Source of the DNA: Malachius bipustulatus
Taxonomy: Eukaryota; Arthropoda; Insecta; Coleoptera; Melyridae
Length of the DNA: 64,000 nucleotides
Assembly: GCA_910589415.1 (NCBI GenBank)
Contig: OU342634.1
Span: forward strand, 1-64,000
Direction of reading: 5' to 3'
The notes under the pieces are model-generated. The model had not been told where the DNA came from. It ran no database searches and saw only the letters and a list, made by a program, of their open reading frames with translations. The translations under genes and the position numbers were made by a program. Of this stretch, positions 23,776 through 35,510 are shown one piece after another. Numbering within the stretch: the stretch's first letter is position 1; every line of letters starts with the position of its first letter.

Positions 23776-24031
23776 ATTGGAGCATTGGTCGGAGTAACGT
23801 TGTAACTTACATTTTTACATGAGACTCAAAAAATGTACCTTGCAACATTATTAAACGGAATGTTTTTTTCATTTAGCGATTCTTGAAATATTGTTTAAAT
23901 ATTATTTAAGGTAAATTAGGCAACAATTAAAGCTTTGTGGAAGCATTCTGCCCATTTAAACGTGCTGAATCGAAAAAATTACTCCAAAAAATTATGTAAG
24001 TTACAACGTTACTCCGGCCAACGCTACAATT
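23776..24031. mobile_element. 256-bp MITE with 10-bp target duplication
   Basis: The inverted repeats are about 35 bp (left end ATTGGAGCATTGG, then CGGAGTAACGTTGTAACTTA shared by both ends). The direct 10-bp flanks AGTTCCTTTA lie at 23766-23775 and 24032-24041. Duplications of 9-11 bp are typical of Mutator-like elements, so a MULE-derived MITE is the best guess. Confidence 0.8.
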
Positions 24032-24096
24032 AGTTCCTTTAAGATATCAAAATACAATAAAACTTTTTTCTCATGTTATAATTTATGGTAAGCTTA

Positions 24097-24321
24097 TTAG
24101 ACTTGACGAGTTTGCCTTCTAGATAACGTGACTAAAGGTTCCAAAATAAAAAGTCCATAAAGACATAAAGTTAATAAGAAAATATAAATAGCAAAAATAT
24201 CAAGAATCCATTTTGCAACTATGTCCTGTTCGTTGTCATAAAACTTCAACCTCATAAAAAAGAGACATAACCCAACTCCAGCAAGTGATTGACAGCGGTT
24301 ATACCCAGTGATTTCTATCAC
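24097..24321 (-). CDS. Possible terminal exon encoding a membrane segment
   Basis: A 74-codon frame with one strong hydrophobic stretch (WILDIFAIYIFLLTLCLYG, residues about 38-56) preceded by a charged segment and ending shortly after it. The layout loosely recalls the fourth transmembrane segment and tail of Cys-loop receptors, but this rests on pattern only and could be chance in AT-rich DNA. No upstream exon or clear acceptor could be fixed. Confidence 0.25.
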   Translation of the reverse strand: MIEITGYNRCQSLAGVGLCLFFMRLKFYDNEQDIVAKWILDIFAIYIFLLTLCLYGLFILEPLVTLSRRQTRQV

Positions 24322-24371
24322 CCTACACCATAACCCAATTCTTTTATAATAAAGTGAACGGCATATACTTA

Positions 24372-24530
24372 CAGCCGATATTATAAACGCTGGTGAAGTA
24401 GAAAGTTAGTTATCTGGCAGATAACACTAACTCGGAGTTAAGTTTCCGCGTGCGTATTATAAAGCAAGATTTCCCCGAGCCTATAGCTCGTGGTTAGTTA
24501 TCGCCGGAAGTCGGCCATATTTAACCGTCC
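24372..24530. repeat. End of a TIR repeat, truncated by element B
   Basis: It begins AGCCGATATTATAAACGCTG and continues through ATCTGGCAG and ACTAACTCGGAGTTA. A related end in inverted orientation is at 44460-44746 (AGCCAATATTATAAACGCTG on the minus strand). It runs up to the ACTC target site of element B. Confidence 0.55.
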
Positions 24531-24534
24531 ACTC

Positions 24535-27180
24535 TGTAGTGTAAACTACCTTTAAATCCTGCGTCATGCGCAGTAAATTCAGTAATGTGGCCCCCTTAAA
24601 TTGAATGACTGAAAAAGAAGAACCCCTTTGACGTTTGAAATGTCACCTGGTCTATCGTGAATGACTGTTTGGATCCCCGCTCAAATGTTTGATTTGAATT
24701 TGAGGTTTTCCCGCCCTGAATTCTTGAATGTTTGAATTTAAAGATTAACCCGCCCTGATTTCAAATAAATGGCCACATTACTTTACTTACGTTTTGTGAT
24801 TCGTCGTTTACCTTGGCTCGTGACATTATATTGGCTCGTGATCTGTCTAGTTTTCACTTTGTTTGGACCATCCGTTGTGTTCGTAGTAACCTTATTTTGG
24901 TTCGTTCGTAGCAAACGCTACGAAAATACTTTGAGAGAGTCTTTTGTTGAGAGATAGGAGATTTAATTTAAAAGACAGAGTTTCCCCTTGAATGAATTGA
25001 TTTATTGACTTTTAAATTGATTTGAATGTTTAGTCTGTTTACCCAGTGATCCCAAAAAGGGTTTTCCTCCTAAGAAAGTTTATAGTCACGAGGAAAAAAA
25101 GAAAACCCAGTAAAAAGAACCGACCTCGGACTTGCAAAGTGCCAAGAAATAAAATACAAAAACATACAAGAAAAACACACAACGAAACACATACAATGAA
25201 ACGACGACATGTTAGAATCAAGCATTCGCTTGGGCGTTGAGGGGTGAGAACTAAATCTCTTGTATTATGGTAACCTATCATTTTAACGTTAGTCTTTGCG
25301 AACCGTTTAGAACCTGTAAAGAAAAGACATAACAAAACACACATAAATTTAGACCCTTTGATGCAAGAAGCCCAATCGACTCTCAATACACCTCCGCGGA
25401 CTAATAGAAAAGACGTAATAAAACACACATAAATTAGACCTTGTTGATGCGAGAAGCCTCATCGACTTTCAACACACCCCAGACTAATAGCAAATAAATA
25501 AAATCGATTCCAAAGGACATCCAACGTTAAAATGAGACATAACCTATACAACAGATTGAAGCGTCGTTGTCTGACGTTGCGATTCGTGAATCAAACATGC
25601 AAAATCATATCGCCGTTTCATTTAGAATTTTACATAAAAATACACCAGGACAAAAACATAAAATACAAGAGACACAACACATAATCGTCACCGTTTTGGT
25701 GCAAAATTGACATTGATAAACAAATCTGTTATACCCAGGAAGACCACATTTTATTTTTCTATTTCAAGGACTCATACCTCCTGAAAAGGAAACAAGACAC
25801 ACAAAAATGCATAAAAACAAATAAATAAATTAGGCGAGTAAATAAATGGCAGCAGGTAAATAAATATAGGTCAGAGCATGTAAATCAGTAGCAATAAATA
25901 AATAATAGGTCAGAGCAAGTAAATCAGTAGCAATCATCAAAATGAATATATAGTTTAGAGTCCAGGAAATATGAAATACAAAATGAGGCCAAACATATTA
26001 TATAGCAGAGGCGTTATCTATCCGTAAAAAGACAGTCCTCGATAACAATTTAGAAAAGAAATCAAAATCATCTGTACGTGTGTCCGCTCGCATTCCAAAA
26101 CAATAAAATTTCAATTTGAATAAAATGATTAATGATCAAACAAGTCACAAGTGAAATTAATTTAGCATAAACAAGATTAAAATAAAAAAAGCAAATGTTC
26201 ATTAAATTGACGATAATGACAAAGAAGTTAAAATTCACCAATAAAATGCAATCAAAGATATAATAAAATTATACAGTGTGATCGTTTAAATAGTTTCATG
26301 AATAAAATGTAAATAAAATTGTTGAGAGCAGAAAAAGTTGAAAATACAAAGAAAATGTGATCATGGTAGAATAAATTGTTTTTAGAGAAATGTGCTTGAT
26401 CATAATAATAATAATAATAATAATAATAATCAAAAAGGCATGTGCTGATTCAAGATTTCAATAAATTAATTTAAATAATTCAAATAAACAAAGACATTAA
26501 AAAATGAAACGTGTTGTAAAATGAATCATGCTTTCTGCAAAACGTGCCGTCATACAATTGGTGTAGGTAGCCTACCATCAAGGAGGGCACCATTTGATTT
26601 TAATGAGATAAAATTAAAAGTCGAGCAGCACGTGTTAATTTACCAATTAAAATAGATAGCAATTGTAAACCTCTTTACACACAGAAATAATTATTAAAAC
26701 GCTATGGGCATGGGCCCCATAACAAATTAAACAAAAGCCACGTGCGCCTCCTTACCATTGTCTTTTTAAACAAATCATGTTTCAAACAATAAATAGACAG
26801 TAAAAGGTAAGAGCTAGTCTCTTGTAATATTGCCATAACAAATAAATAAGTAAAATAAACTCACGTGTGTTGTAGGTATAAATAAACAAATAACAAAAGC
26901 TGGGGGGAGGGAATATAACCAAAAACAGCTGAGCTTGACGGCCCGTGTTCACTCTCTCGATGTCAGCAAAAAAGTGAAGTCTGACCGCTGAGGGTTCACT
27001 AATGACAATACGTAACACGTTTTCGGATACTTCGAGTGACTGACAAAAATGACGTTTCTGCTTTGAAAGCTTGAAAAGTGACAAATGACATTTGAATTCA
27101 TAGAACATAACTGAATAGGATCGACTCTTAAGTTTACAATTTTTAACATGCGCAGTTGTCATATGGTTTGGGTCCTTTCA
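24535..27180 (-). repeat. LTR1 of element B
   Basis: 2646 bp with TGTAGTG...CTTTCA ends. From about 24640 on it matches LTR2 with only a handful of substitutions, but its first 100-150 bp differ strongly and lack about 60 bp. An (AAT)n microsatellite lies near 26405. The 62-codon hydrophobic frame at 24769-24957 is repeated in LTR2 and runs antisense to the element; I do not treat it as a gene. Confidence 0.85.
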
Positions 27181-27686
27181 GACGCCCCTTGGAATTTGGA
27201 TCGTGAAAAGAATTTGAAAGAGACAAATTTCACTCTAAAATTTGACAAACGACAACTGTGCATGCGGTGATAGTACGACACATGTCGTTTACAACGTTTT
27301 GCAAAATTCTTAACCCTGAACTGACACACTTCACAAATGCACAACACTTCACTGATCTGAAAACGAACTTGGTGCGTGGTCTGCATAACTCGTCTCGACA
27401 ACGCTGGGCTTGTAAACATGGTGTTACCTCTGTGTTTGTTTCTTCATTAACAAATCGTATATGCATGATGGGTTGTAGATCAATTATAAGAGCCAGAATG
27501 TGGAAGACAAAATTTATGAATTACTTCAAGAACTGCGTTAGAAACAGACTTTTCGCACAATGACACTAAAATGGTTTTCTGAAATTGGACTTTGAATGAC
27601 AAGAAAGATAGAAGAGAGAAAAGAAAAATTGAAACAATGGCTTCGGCAGAAGGTGAGAAAAAAAATGAACTAGGGCGAGTGAGAAA

Positions 27687-28396
27687 TTAATCTGATGCAT
27701 AAGGGTGTCCCTGGCGAATAGTTTGGTTAGACACTGGTCTTTTCGTAATGGTAACCTGCCGTTCTAAAAATTCTACGGCACTGGATATGGAACGATCTGA
27801 AACGGTGGTCCACAATGATTGGATGTCGATGGGGAACTGCGCCATTATTTCTGCTACAATCTGATTTTCGGGAATGGGGGTTGAAAAATTTTTATAGCGG
27901 TTGACCTGCCTGAGGAAATATTCCGTCATGGAGAAGGACTTTTCGGATGTAAATCTCATATTGCCCAACCTGACACGTTCGGCGAATTGCCGTTTACTGG
28001 ACCAATAGCACTTCAAAAATACTTGCTTGAAATCGTCAAATCCATCACACGCAGCAGCACATACATTTCCCCAATCAGCCGCAGGGCCTAATAAACAATT
28101 TTGTGCGATTTCCAGCGTCTCCATCGGTGAAGCCCCAATCGACTTGGCATACTTCTCCACTTGTTTTATGAAAAACTCACCGGGTGGTGTTTTTCGAGCG
28201 ACCAGAACACAGGCTTATTTACCAACGTGGTCATCGGTGTGGTTCTTGCGGCCAGCGCCAAGGCCACGCGCTTCCAGTCGGAATCACCTGTCTCCGATCC
28301 AATGTTCATAGCCCCAGGTTGACTATTCACACGCGATGACAAATGTCTGGGTGGTGGTGTTGGCGGTGAGACATGGCTGGTCTCAGGGAACATCAA
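27687..28396 (-). pseudogene. gag: Gag remnant in internal region 1 of element B
   Basis: Two overlapping minus-strand frames form one gag-like protein. An N-terminal part (28396 down to about 28190) has proline-rich and linker sequence. A 157-codon part (28160-27687) contains a retrotransposon-gag-like core with GPAADWGNVCAAACDGFDDF and FLRQVNRYKNF, the usual helical capsid-like pattern. A one-base frameshift near 28190 separates them. No zinc knuckle or pol follows; the frame ends 500 bp before LTR1. The identical break is present in the second copy, so the damage predates the duplication. A short 36-bp tandem repeat upstream (28400-28490) is in frame with the N-terminal part. Confidence 0.7.
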
Positions 28397-28559
28397 GGGT
28401 GCTGTCGAGGTACTGGTCTCTAGACGCTCTCGTCGAGGTACTGGTCTGTAGATGCTCTCGTCGAGATACTGGTACTTCTGGAATCTCTGGTAAAGTGCCC
28501 TGCTGTCGCTATAGCAAGATTGCTATTTTGGCGGCTCGTTCCTGCACAGCTTTCCCGGC

Positions 28560-29561
28560 TTCAACTGGTTACGCTGCTACCTGGGTCGAGTTCACGCCCC
28601 TACGTCTGACTCCGTGGCCTCCGTCGTTTCCAACTTCATTTCCAAATTCATTGAAATCTGTGGACCAAAATATACACAGCAGTATCGTATTCAAACAAGA
28701 AATAATAATAATAATAATGTGTGTGTGTGTGGTTGTTTTGTTACCGCTGATTTGATTCGAAAATGTGCGAATGACCTTCGCCCGTGCTCTGGATGTCGTC
28801 GCGATTGTCTGAATGTCGCCATGATTGATTTTAAACAAGTGCGAATGATTTCGCTCCTGCTTGAATGCCTTTGCTCCTGTTTGAATGAGCGTTGATTGTT
28901 TTGAGCGTGTGCGGAGCGTTTCGCCCCTACTTTGGATGTCTCTTGTGTGTTTCGAACGGGTGCGTTCCTACTCGGAATGGCCCCCTGGTGTTTTGTGTGT
29001 GCGCGCCCCTACTTGAATGACCCCCTAAGTGTCTCGTGTGTGTGTGAGTGTCGAGGATCCTGTCGTTGAATCACTCGGGAGTGTTTTGGATGTGTGAGTG
29101 TTTGCGTTTCCGGTGTGAATTGCCCCGTGAGTGTTTTCGTGTGGTCGTGTTTCGACTGTGTCTCTGCGCTCCTGACCTGAATCGTTGTGACTCTGTGAGT
29201 GGAGCACTGCGCCCCTGAACTGAATTTACCTGTGACTACCTAATCGTGTGTGAAGCACTGCGCTCCTGCGGTTTCACGTTTTCGCTTTCGTGACTGTTTT
29301 GAAGTTGTCGGAAGAACTGCGCACTTGATTGTCTCTTTGTTTGATTTAACGATCGTTTTGAATGTGTCTGAAGGACTGCGCCTACCTGAATTGCAACTTT
29401 TGGATTGAACGCTTGTCTCGAACATGTGTTTTTCTTGATTGACTTTTTGACTGAGGGAAACCTGTCGTTTTTTTGCCCCTGAATTTGAATTTTTTTTTTT
29501 TTTAAATCTCCAATCTCTACTTGACTAACTCAAAGTATATCCTGGTCACACGCAGCAATTC
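28560..29561. other. 5' untranslated part of internal region 1, element B
   Basis: GT-rich DNA with a (TAA)n and (GT)n microsatellite near 28703-28732 and repeated phrases such as GCGCCCCTACTTGAATG and GTGTGTGAGTGT. No gene is seen. It ends at LTR2; the sequence next to the LTR (CTGGTCACACGCAGCAATTC) is not a clear primer-binding site for the minus orientation. Confidence 0.5.
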
Positions 29562-32269
29562 TGTAGTGTAACCTACCTTTAATCCTGAATCCTTGTTGAC
29601 GGTAAAGAATGGTGATGTAAACTATCTGAACTCTCAAAATGGAGGTTCTGCGTCTTGCGCAGTGAAGTCAGTAATGTGGCCCCCAGACTGAATGGTTTTG
29701 AAAAAGACGAACCCCTTTGACGTTTGAAATGTCACCTGGTCTATCGTGAATGACTGTTTGGATCCCCGCTCAAATGTTTGATTTGAATTTGAGGTTTTCC
29801 CGCCCTGAATTCTTGAATGTTTGAATTTAAAAATTAACCCGCCCTGATTTCAAATAAATGGCCACATTACTTTACTTACGTTTTGTGATTCGTCGTTTAC
29901 CTTGGCTCGTGACATTATATTGGCACGTGATCTGTCTAGTTTTCACTTTGTTTGGACCATCCGTTGTGTTCGTAGTAACCTTATTTTGGTTCGTTCGTAG
30001 CAAACGCTACGAAAATACTTTGAGAGAGTCTTTTGTTGAGAGATAGGAGATTTAATTTAAAAGACAGAGTTTCCCCTTGAATGAATTGATTTATTGACTT
30101 TTAAATTGATTTGAATGTTTAGTCTGTTTACCCAGTGATCCCAAAAAGGGTTTTCCTCCTAAGAAAGTTTATAGTCACGAGGAAAAAAAGAAAACCCAGT
30201 AAAAAGAACCGACCTCGGACTTGCAAAGTGCCAAGAAATAAAATACAAAAACATACAAGAAAAACACACAACGAAACACATACAATGAAACGACGACATG
30301 TTAGAATCAAGCATTCGCTTGGGCGTTGAGGGGTGAGAACTAAATCTCTTGTATTATGGTAACCTATCATTTTAACGTTAGTCTTTGCGAACCGTTTAGA
30401 ACCTGTAAAGAAAAGACATAACAAAACACACATAAATTTAGACCCTTTGATGCAAGAAGCCCAATCGACTCTCAATACACCTCCGCGGACTAATAGAAAA
30501 GACGTAATAAAACACACATAAATTAGACCTTGTTGATGCGAGAAGCCTCATCGACTTTCAACACACCCCAGACTAATAGCAAATAAATAAAATCGATTCC
30601 AAAGGACATCCAACGTTAAAATGAGACATAACCTATACAACAGATTGAAGCGTCGTTGTCTGACGTTGCGATTCGTGAATCAAACATGCAAAATCATATC
30701 GCCGTTTCATTTAGAATTTTACATAAAAATACACCAGGACAAAAACATAAAATACAAGAGACACAACACATAATCGTCACCGTTTTGGTGCAAAATTGAC
30801 ATTGATAAACAAATCTGTTATACCCAGGAAGACCACATTTTATTTTTCTATTTCAAGGACTCATACCTCCTGAAAAGGAAACAAGACACACAAAAATGCA
30901 TAAAAACAAATAAATAAATTAGGCGAGTAAATAAATGGCAGCAGGTAAATAAATATAGGTCAGAGCATGTAAATCAGTAGCAATAAATAAATAATAGGTC
31001 AGAGCAAGTAAATCAGTAGCAATCATCAAAATGAATATATAGTTTAGAGTCCAGGAAATATGAAATACAAAATGAGGCCAAACATATTATATAGCAGAGG
31101 CGTTATCGATCCGTAAAAAGACAGTCCTCGATAACAATTTAGAAAAGAAATCAAAATCATCTGTACGTGTGTCCGCTCGCATTCCAAAACAATAAAATTT
31201 CAATTTGAATAAAATGATTAATGATCAAACAAGTCACAAGTGAAATTAATTTAGCATAAACAAGATTAAAATAAAAAAAGCAAATGTTCATTAAATTGAC
31301 GATAATGACAAAGAAGTTAAAATTCACCAATAAAATGCAATCAAAGATATAATAAAATTATACAGTGTGATCGTTTAAATAGTTTCATGAATAAAATGTA
31401 AATAAAATTGTTGAGAGCAGAAAAAGTTGAAAATACAAAGAAAATGTGATCATGGTAGAATAAATTGTTTTTAGAGAAATGTGCTTGATCATAATAATAA
31501 TAATAATAATAATAATAATCAAAAAGGCATGTGCTGATTCAAGATTTCAATAAATTAATTTAAATAATTCAAATAAACAAAGACATTAAAAAATGAAACG
31601 TGTTGTAAAATGAATCATGCTTTCTGCAAAACGTGCCGTCATACAATTGGTGTAGGTAGCCTACCATCAAGGAGGGCCCCATTTGATTTTAATGAGATAA
31701 AATTAAAAGTCGAGCAGCACGTGTTAATTTACCAATTAAAATAGATAGCAATTGTAAACCTCTTTACACACAGAAATAATTATTAAAACGCTATGGGCAT
31801 GGGCCCCATAACAAATTAAACAAAAGCCACGTGCGCCTCCTTACCATTGTCTTTTTAAACAAATCATGTTTCAAACAATAAATAGACAGTAAAAGGTAAG
31901 AGCTAGTCTCTTGTAATATTGCCATAACAAATAAATAAGTAAAATAAACTCACGTGTGTTGTAGGTATAAATAAACAAATAACAAAAGCTGGGGGGAGGG
32001 AATATAACCAAAAACAGCTGAGCTTGACGGCCCGTGTTCACTCTCTCGATGTCAGCAAAAAAGTGAAGTCTGACCGCTGAGGGTTCACTAATGACAATAC
32101 GTAACACGTTTTCGGATACTTCGAGTGACTGACAAAAATGACGTTTCTGCTTTGAAAGCTTGAAAAGTGACAAATGACATTTGAATTCATAGAACATAAC
32201 TGAATAGGATCGACTCTTAAGTTTACAATTTTTAACATGCGCAGTTGTCATATGGTTTGGGTCCTTTCA
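29562..32269 (-). repeat. LTR2 of element B
   Basis: 2708 bp, the fullest LTR copy. Beyond the first 150 bp it differs from LTR1 at only a few positions (for example a T to A change that alters one codon of the antisense frame). Serves as 5' LTR of internal 1 and 3' LTR of internal 2. Confidence 0.85.
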
Positions 32270-32746
32270 GACGCCCCTTGGAATTTGGATCGTGAAAAAA
32301 TTTGACAAACGACAACTGTGCATGCGGTGATAGTACGACACATGTCGTTTACAACGTTTTGCAAAATTCTTAACCCTGAACTGACACACTTCACAAATGC
32401 ACAACACTTCACTGATCTGAAAACGAACTTGGTGCGTGGTCTGCATAACTCGTCTCGACAACGCTGGGCTTGTAAACATGGTGTTACCTCTGTGTTTGTT
32501 TCTTCATTAACAAATCGTATATGCATGATGGGTTGTAGATCAATTATAAGAGCCAGAATGTGGAAGACAAAATTTATGAATTACTTCAAGAACTGCGTTA
32601 GAAACAGACTTTTCGCACAATGACACTAAAATGGTTTTCTGAAATTGGACTTTGAATGACAAGAAAGATAGAAGAGAGAAAAGAAAAATTGAAACAATGG
32701 CTTCGGCAGAAGGTGAGAAAAAAAATGAACTAGGGCGAGTGAGAAA

Positions 32747-33456
32747 TTAATCTGATGCATAAGGGTGTCCCTGGCGAATAGTTTGGTTAGACACTGGTCT
32801 TTTCGTAATGGTAACCTGCCGTTCTAAAAATTCTACGGCACTGGATATGGAACGATCTGAAACGGTGGTCCACAATGATTGGATGTCGATGGGGAACTGC
32901 GCCATTATTTCTGCTACAATCTGATTTTCGGGAATGGGGGTTGAAAAATTTTTATAGCGGTTGACCTGCCTGAGGAAATATTCCGTCATGGAGAAGGACT
33001 TTTCGGATGTAAATCTCATATTGCCCAACCTGACACGTTCGGCGAATTGCCGTTTACTGGACCAATAGCACTTCAAAAATACTTGCTTGAAATCGTCAAA
33101 TCCATCACACGCAGCAGCACATACATTTCCCCAATCAGCCGCAGGGCCTAATAAACAATTTTGTGCGATTTCCAGCGTCTCCATCGGTGAAGCCCCAATC
33201 GACTTGGCATACTTCTCCACTTGTTTTATGAAAAACTCACCGGGTGGTGTTTTTCGAGCGACCAGAACACAGGCTTATTTACCAACGTGGTCATCGGTGT
33301 GGTTCTTGCGGCCAGCGCCAAGGCCACGCGCTTCCAGTCGGAATCACCTGTCTCCGATCCAATGTTCATAGCCCCAGGTTGACTATTCACACGCGATGAC
33401 AAATGTCTGGGTGGTGGTGTTGGCGGTGAGACATGGCTGGTCTCAGGGAACATCAA
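32747..33456 (-). pseudogene. gag: Second copy of the element B gag remnant
   Basis: This matches 27687-28396, including the frameshift near 33250. The surrounding internal region lacks a 29-bp segment (27208-27236 in copy 1) near 32297 and is cut at 33955, where it joins the interior of LTR3. Confidence 0.7.
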
Positions 33457-33955
33457 GGGTGCTGTCGAGGTACTGGTCTCTAGACGCTCTCGTCGAGGTA
33501 CTGGTCTGTAGATGCTCTCGTCGAGATACTGGTACTTCTGGAATCTCTGGTAAAGTGCCCTGCTGTCGCTATAGCAAGATTGCTATTTTGGCGGCTCGTT
33601 CCTGCACAGCTTTCCCGGCTTCAACTGGTTACGCTGCTACCTGGGTCGAGTTCACGCCCCTACGTCTGACTCCGTGGCCTCCGTCGTTTCCAACTTCATT
33701 TCCAAATTCATTGAAATCTGTGGACCAAAATATACACAGCAGTATCGTATTCAAACAAGAAATAATAATAATAATAATGTGTGTGTGTGTGGTTGTTTTG
33801 TTACCGCTGATTTGATTCGAAAATGTGCGAATGACCTTCGCCCGTGCTCTGGATGTCGTCGCGATTGTCTGAATGTCGCCATGATTGATTTTAAACAAGT
33901 GCGAATGATTTCGCTCCTGCTTGAATGCCTTTGCTCCTGTTTGAATGAGCGTTGA

Positions 33956-34937
33956 TGTTCATTAAATTGACGATAATGACAAAGAAGTTAAAATTCACCA
34001 ATAAAATGCAATCAAAGATATAATAAAATTATACAGTGTGATCGTTTAAATAGTTTCATGAATAAAATGTAAATAAAATTGTTGAGAGCAGAAAAAGTTG
34101 AAAATACAAAGAAAATGTGATCATGGTAGAATAAATTGTTTTTAGAGAAATGTGCTTGATCATAATAATAATAATAATAATAATAATCAAAAAGGCATGT
34201 GCTGATTCAAGATTTCAATAAATTAATTTAAATAATTCAAATAAACAAAGACATTAAAAAATGAAACGTGTTGTAAAATGAATCATGCTTTCTGCAAAAC
34301 GTGCCGTCATACAATTGGTGTAGGTAGCCTACCATCAAGGAGGGCCCCATTTGATTTTAATGAGATAAAATTAAAAGTCGAGCAGCACGTGTTAATTTAC
34401 CAATTAAAATAGATAGCAATTGTAAACCTCTTTACACACAGAAATAATTATTAAAACGCTATGGGCATGGGCCCCATAACAAATTAAACAAAAGCCACGT
34501 GCGCCTCCTTACCATTGTCTTTTTAAACAAATCATGTTTCAAACAATAAATAGACAGTAAAAGGTAAGAGCTAATCTCTTGTAATATTGCCATAACAAAT
34601 AAATAAGTAAAATAAACTCACGTGTGTTGTAGGTATAAATAAACAAATAACAAAAGCTGGGGGGAGGGAATATAACCAAAAACAGCTGAGCTTGACGGCC
34701 CGTGTTCACTCTCTCGATGTCAGCAAAAAAGTGAAGTCTGACCGCTGAGGGTTCACTAATGACAATACGTAACACGTTTTCGGATACTTCGAGTGACTGA
34801 CAAAAATGACGTTTCTGCTTTGAAAGCTTGAAAAGTGACAAATGACATTTGAATTCATAGAACATAACTGAATAGGATCGACTCTTAAGTTTACAATTTT
34901 TAACATGCGCAGTTGTCATATGGTTTGGGTCCTTTCA
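33956..34937 (-). repeat. LTR3 of element B, truncated
   Basis: It starts in mid-LTR (equivalent to about 26196 in LTR1) and ends at the normal GGGTCCTTTCA terminus, followed by the ACTC duplication. The junction with internal 2 shows only 2-bp microhomology (AT), so an end-joining deletion is likely. Its (AAT)n tract is shorter than in LTR1 and LTR2. Confidence 0.8.
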
Positions 34938-35149
34938 ACTCTACACGAATGTCAACGAAACAGCCAAAACAGCCATTGACGCTGAAGAAATGACGTGAGT
35001 GACACTTGAAATAAATAAGAAATGTCGGTTGGCTTAAATCTGACAGTTCTGAATTTAATTCGTTTCATTCGTATCGTATTATGACAAGGTTATGCTAAAA
35101 ACCACAAACCCATCAACCAATTATCAATTAGTCCAGTGACTGGCGTACA

Positions 35150-35216
35150 GGAGCGAACACGGCTGTGTCACCTCCTATAGCCATTAAAGACAACAACAAC
35201 AACAACAACATGACAA
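35150..35216 (+). repeat. Possible retroposon 3' tail
   Basis: A GC-richer segment (CTGGCGTACAGGAGCGAACA and following) ends in ATTAAAGAC and an (AAC)5 run, the form of a LINE or SINE 3' end. No body is recognisable. Confidence 0.3.
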
Positions 35217-35329
35217 GGTTAGGTTTTAGAAGATAAACATTATCAAATCTGCATTTAATATTACTGTCTACCGTTATGTATTTTATTGTTTGTAATCAAT
35301 ATTAATTCTCAACACACAGCGAGTGATAA

Positions 35330-35510
35330 TAAGTGAAAATTGAATCGTCTGTCTACGACACATAATAAAACCAGTGAGCGTTTTCAAGCCGTGTTTTCCA
35401 GTTAAGCTAATCAAATCAATCTACTTAACACTCATCAACGACCAACGGAAGACTGAAGACTGCATAATTATAATAAATAATAATTCGTAAATAATGTCAG
35501 GCGAAACAAG
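35330..35510 (+). CDS. Possible host first coding exon
   Basis: An ATG at 35494 opens a 17-nt coding stretch (Met-Ser-Gly-Glu-Thr plus two bases) ending at a GTACGT donor at 35511. The 160 bp before it are moderately GC-balanced and free of repeats, as expected for a 5' UTR. If real, the Harbinger element and more lie in a long first intron and the rest of the gene is beyond this window or in unrecognised exons. No downstream exon was found, so this is tentative. Confidence 0.3.

Larger units (their letters stand above)
24535..34937 (-). mobile_element. Tandem LTR-retrotransposon array, element B
   Basis: The array reads LTR1 (24535-27180), internal 1 (27181-29561), LTR2 (29562-32269), internal 2 truncated (32270-33955), LTR3 truncated at its left (33956-34937). 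The whole is bordered by one 4-bp direct repeat, ACTC, at 24531-24534 and 34938-34941. This fits a single insertion later expanded by unequal recombination between LTRs plus one deletion. The internal part carries only a damaged gag on the minus strand and no pol, so the family is non-autonomous (LARD-like). I could not find a standard TGG primer-binding site next to LTR2. Confidence 0.88.

Noticed and set aside
24769..24957. Small hydrophobic protein gene (also at 29858-30046)
   Set aside because: It lies inside LTRs, antisense to the element, and is duplicated only because the LTR is.
27258..27563. 101-codon plus-strand frame (also at 32318-32623)
   Set aside because: Overlaps other frames in the internal region of element B on the opposite strand, with no recognised domain.
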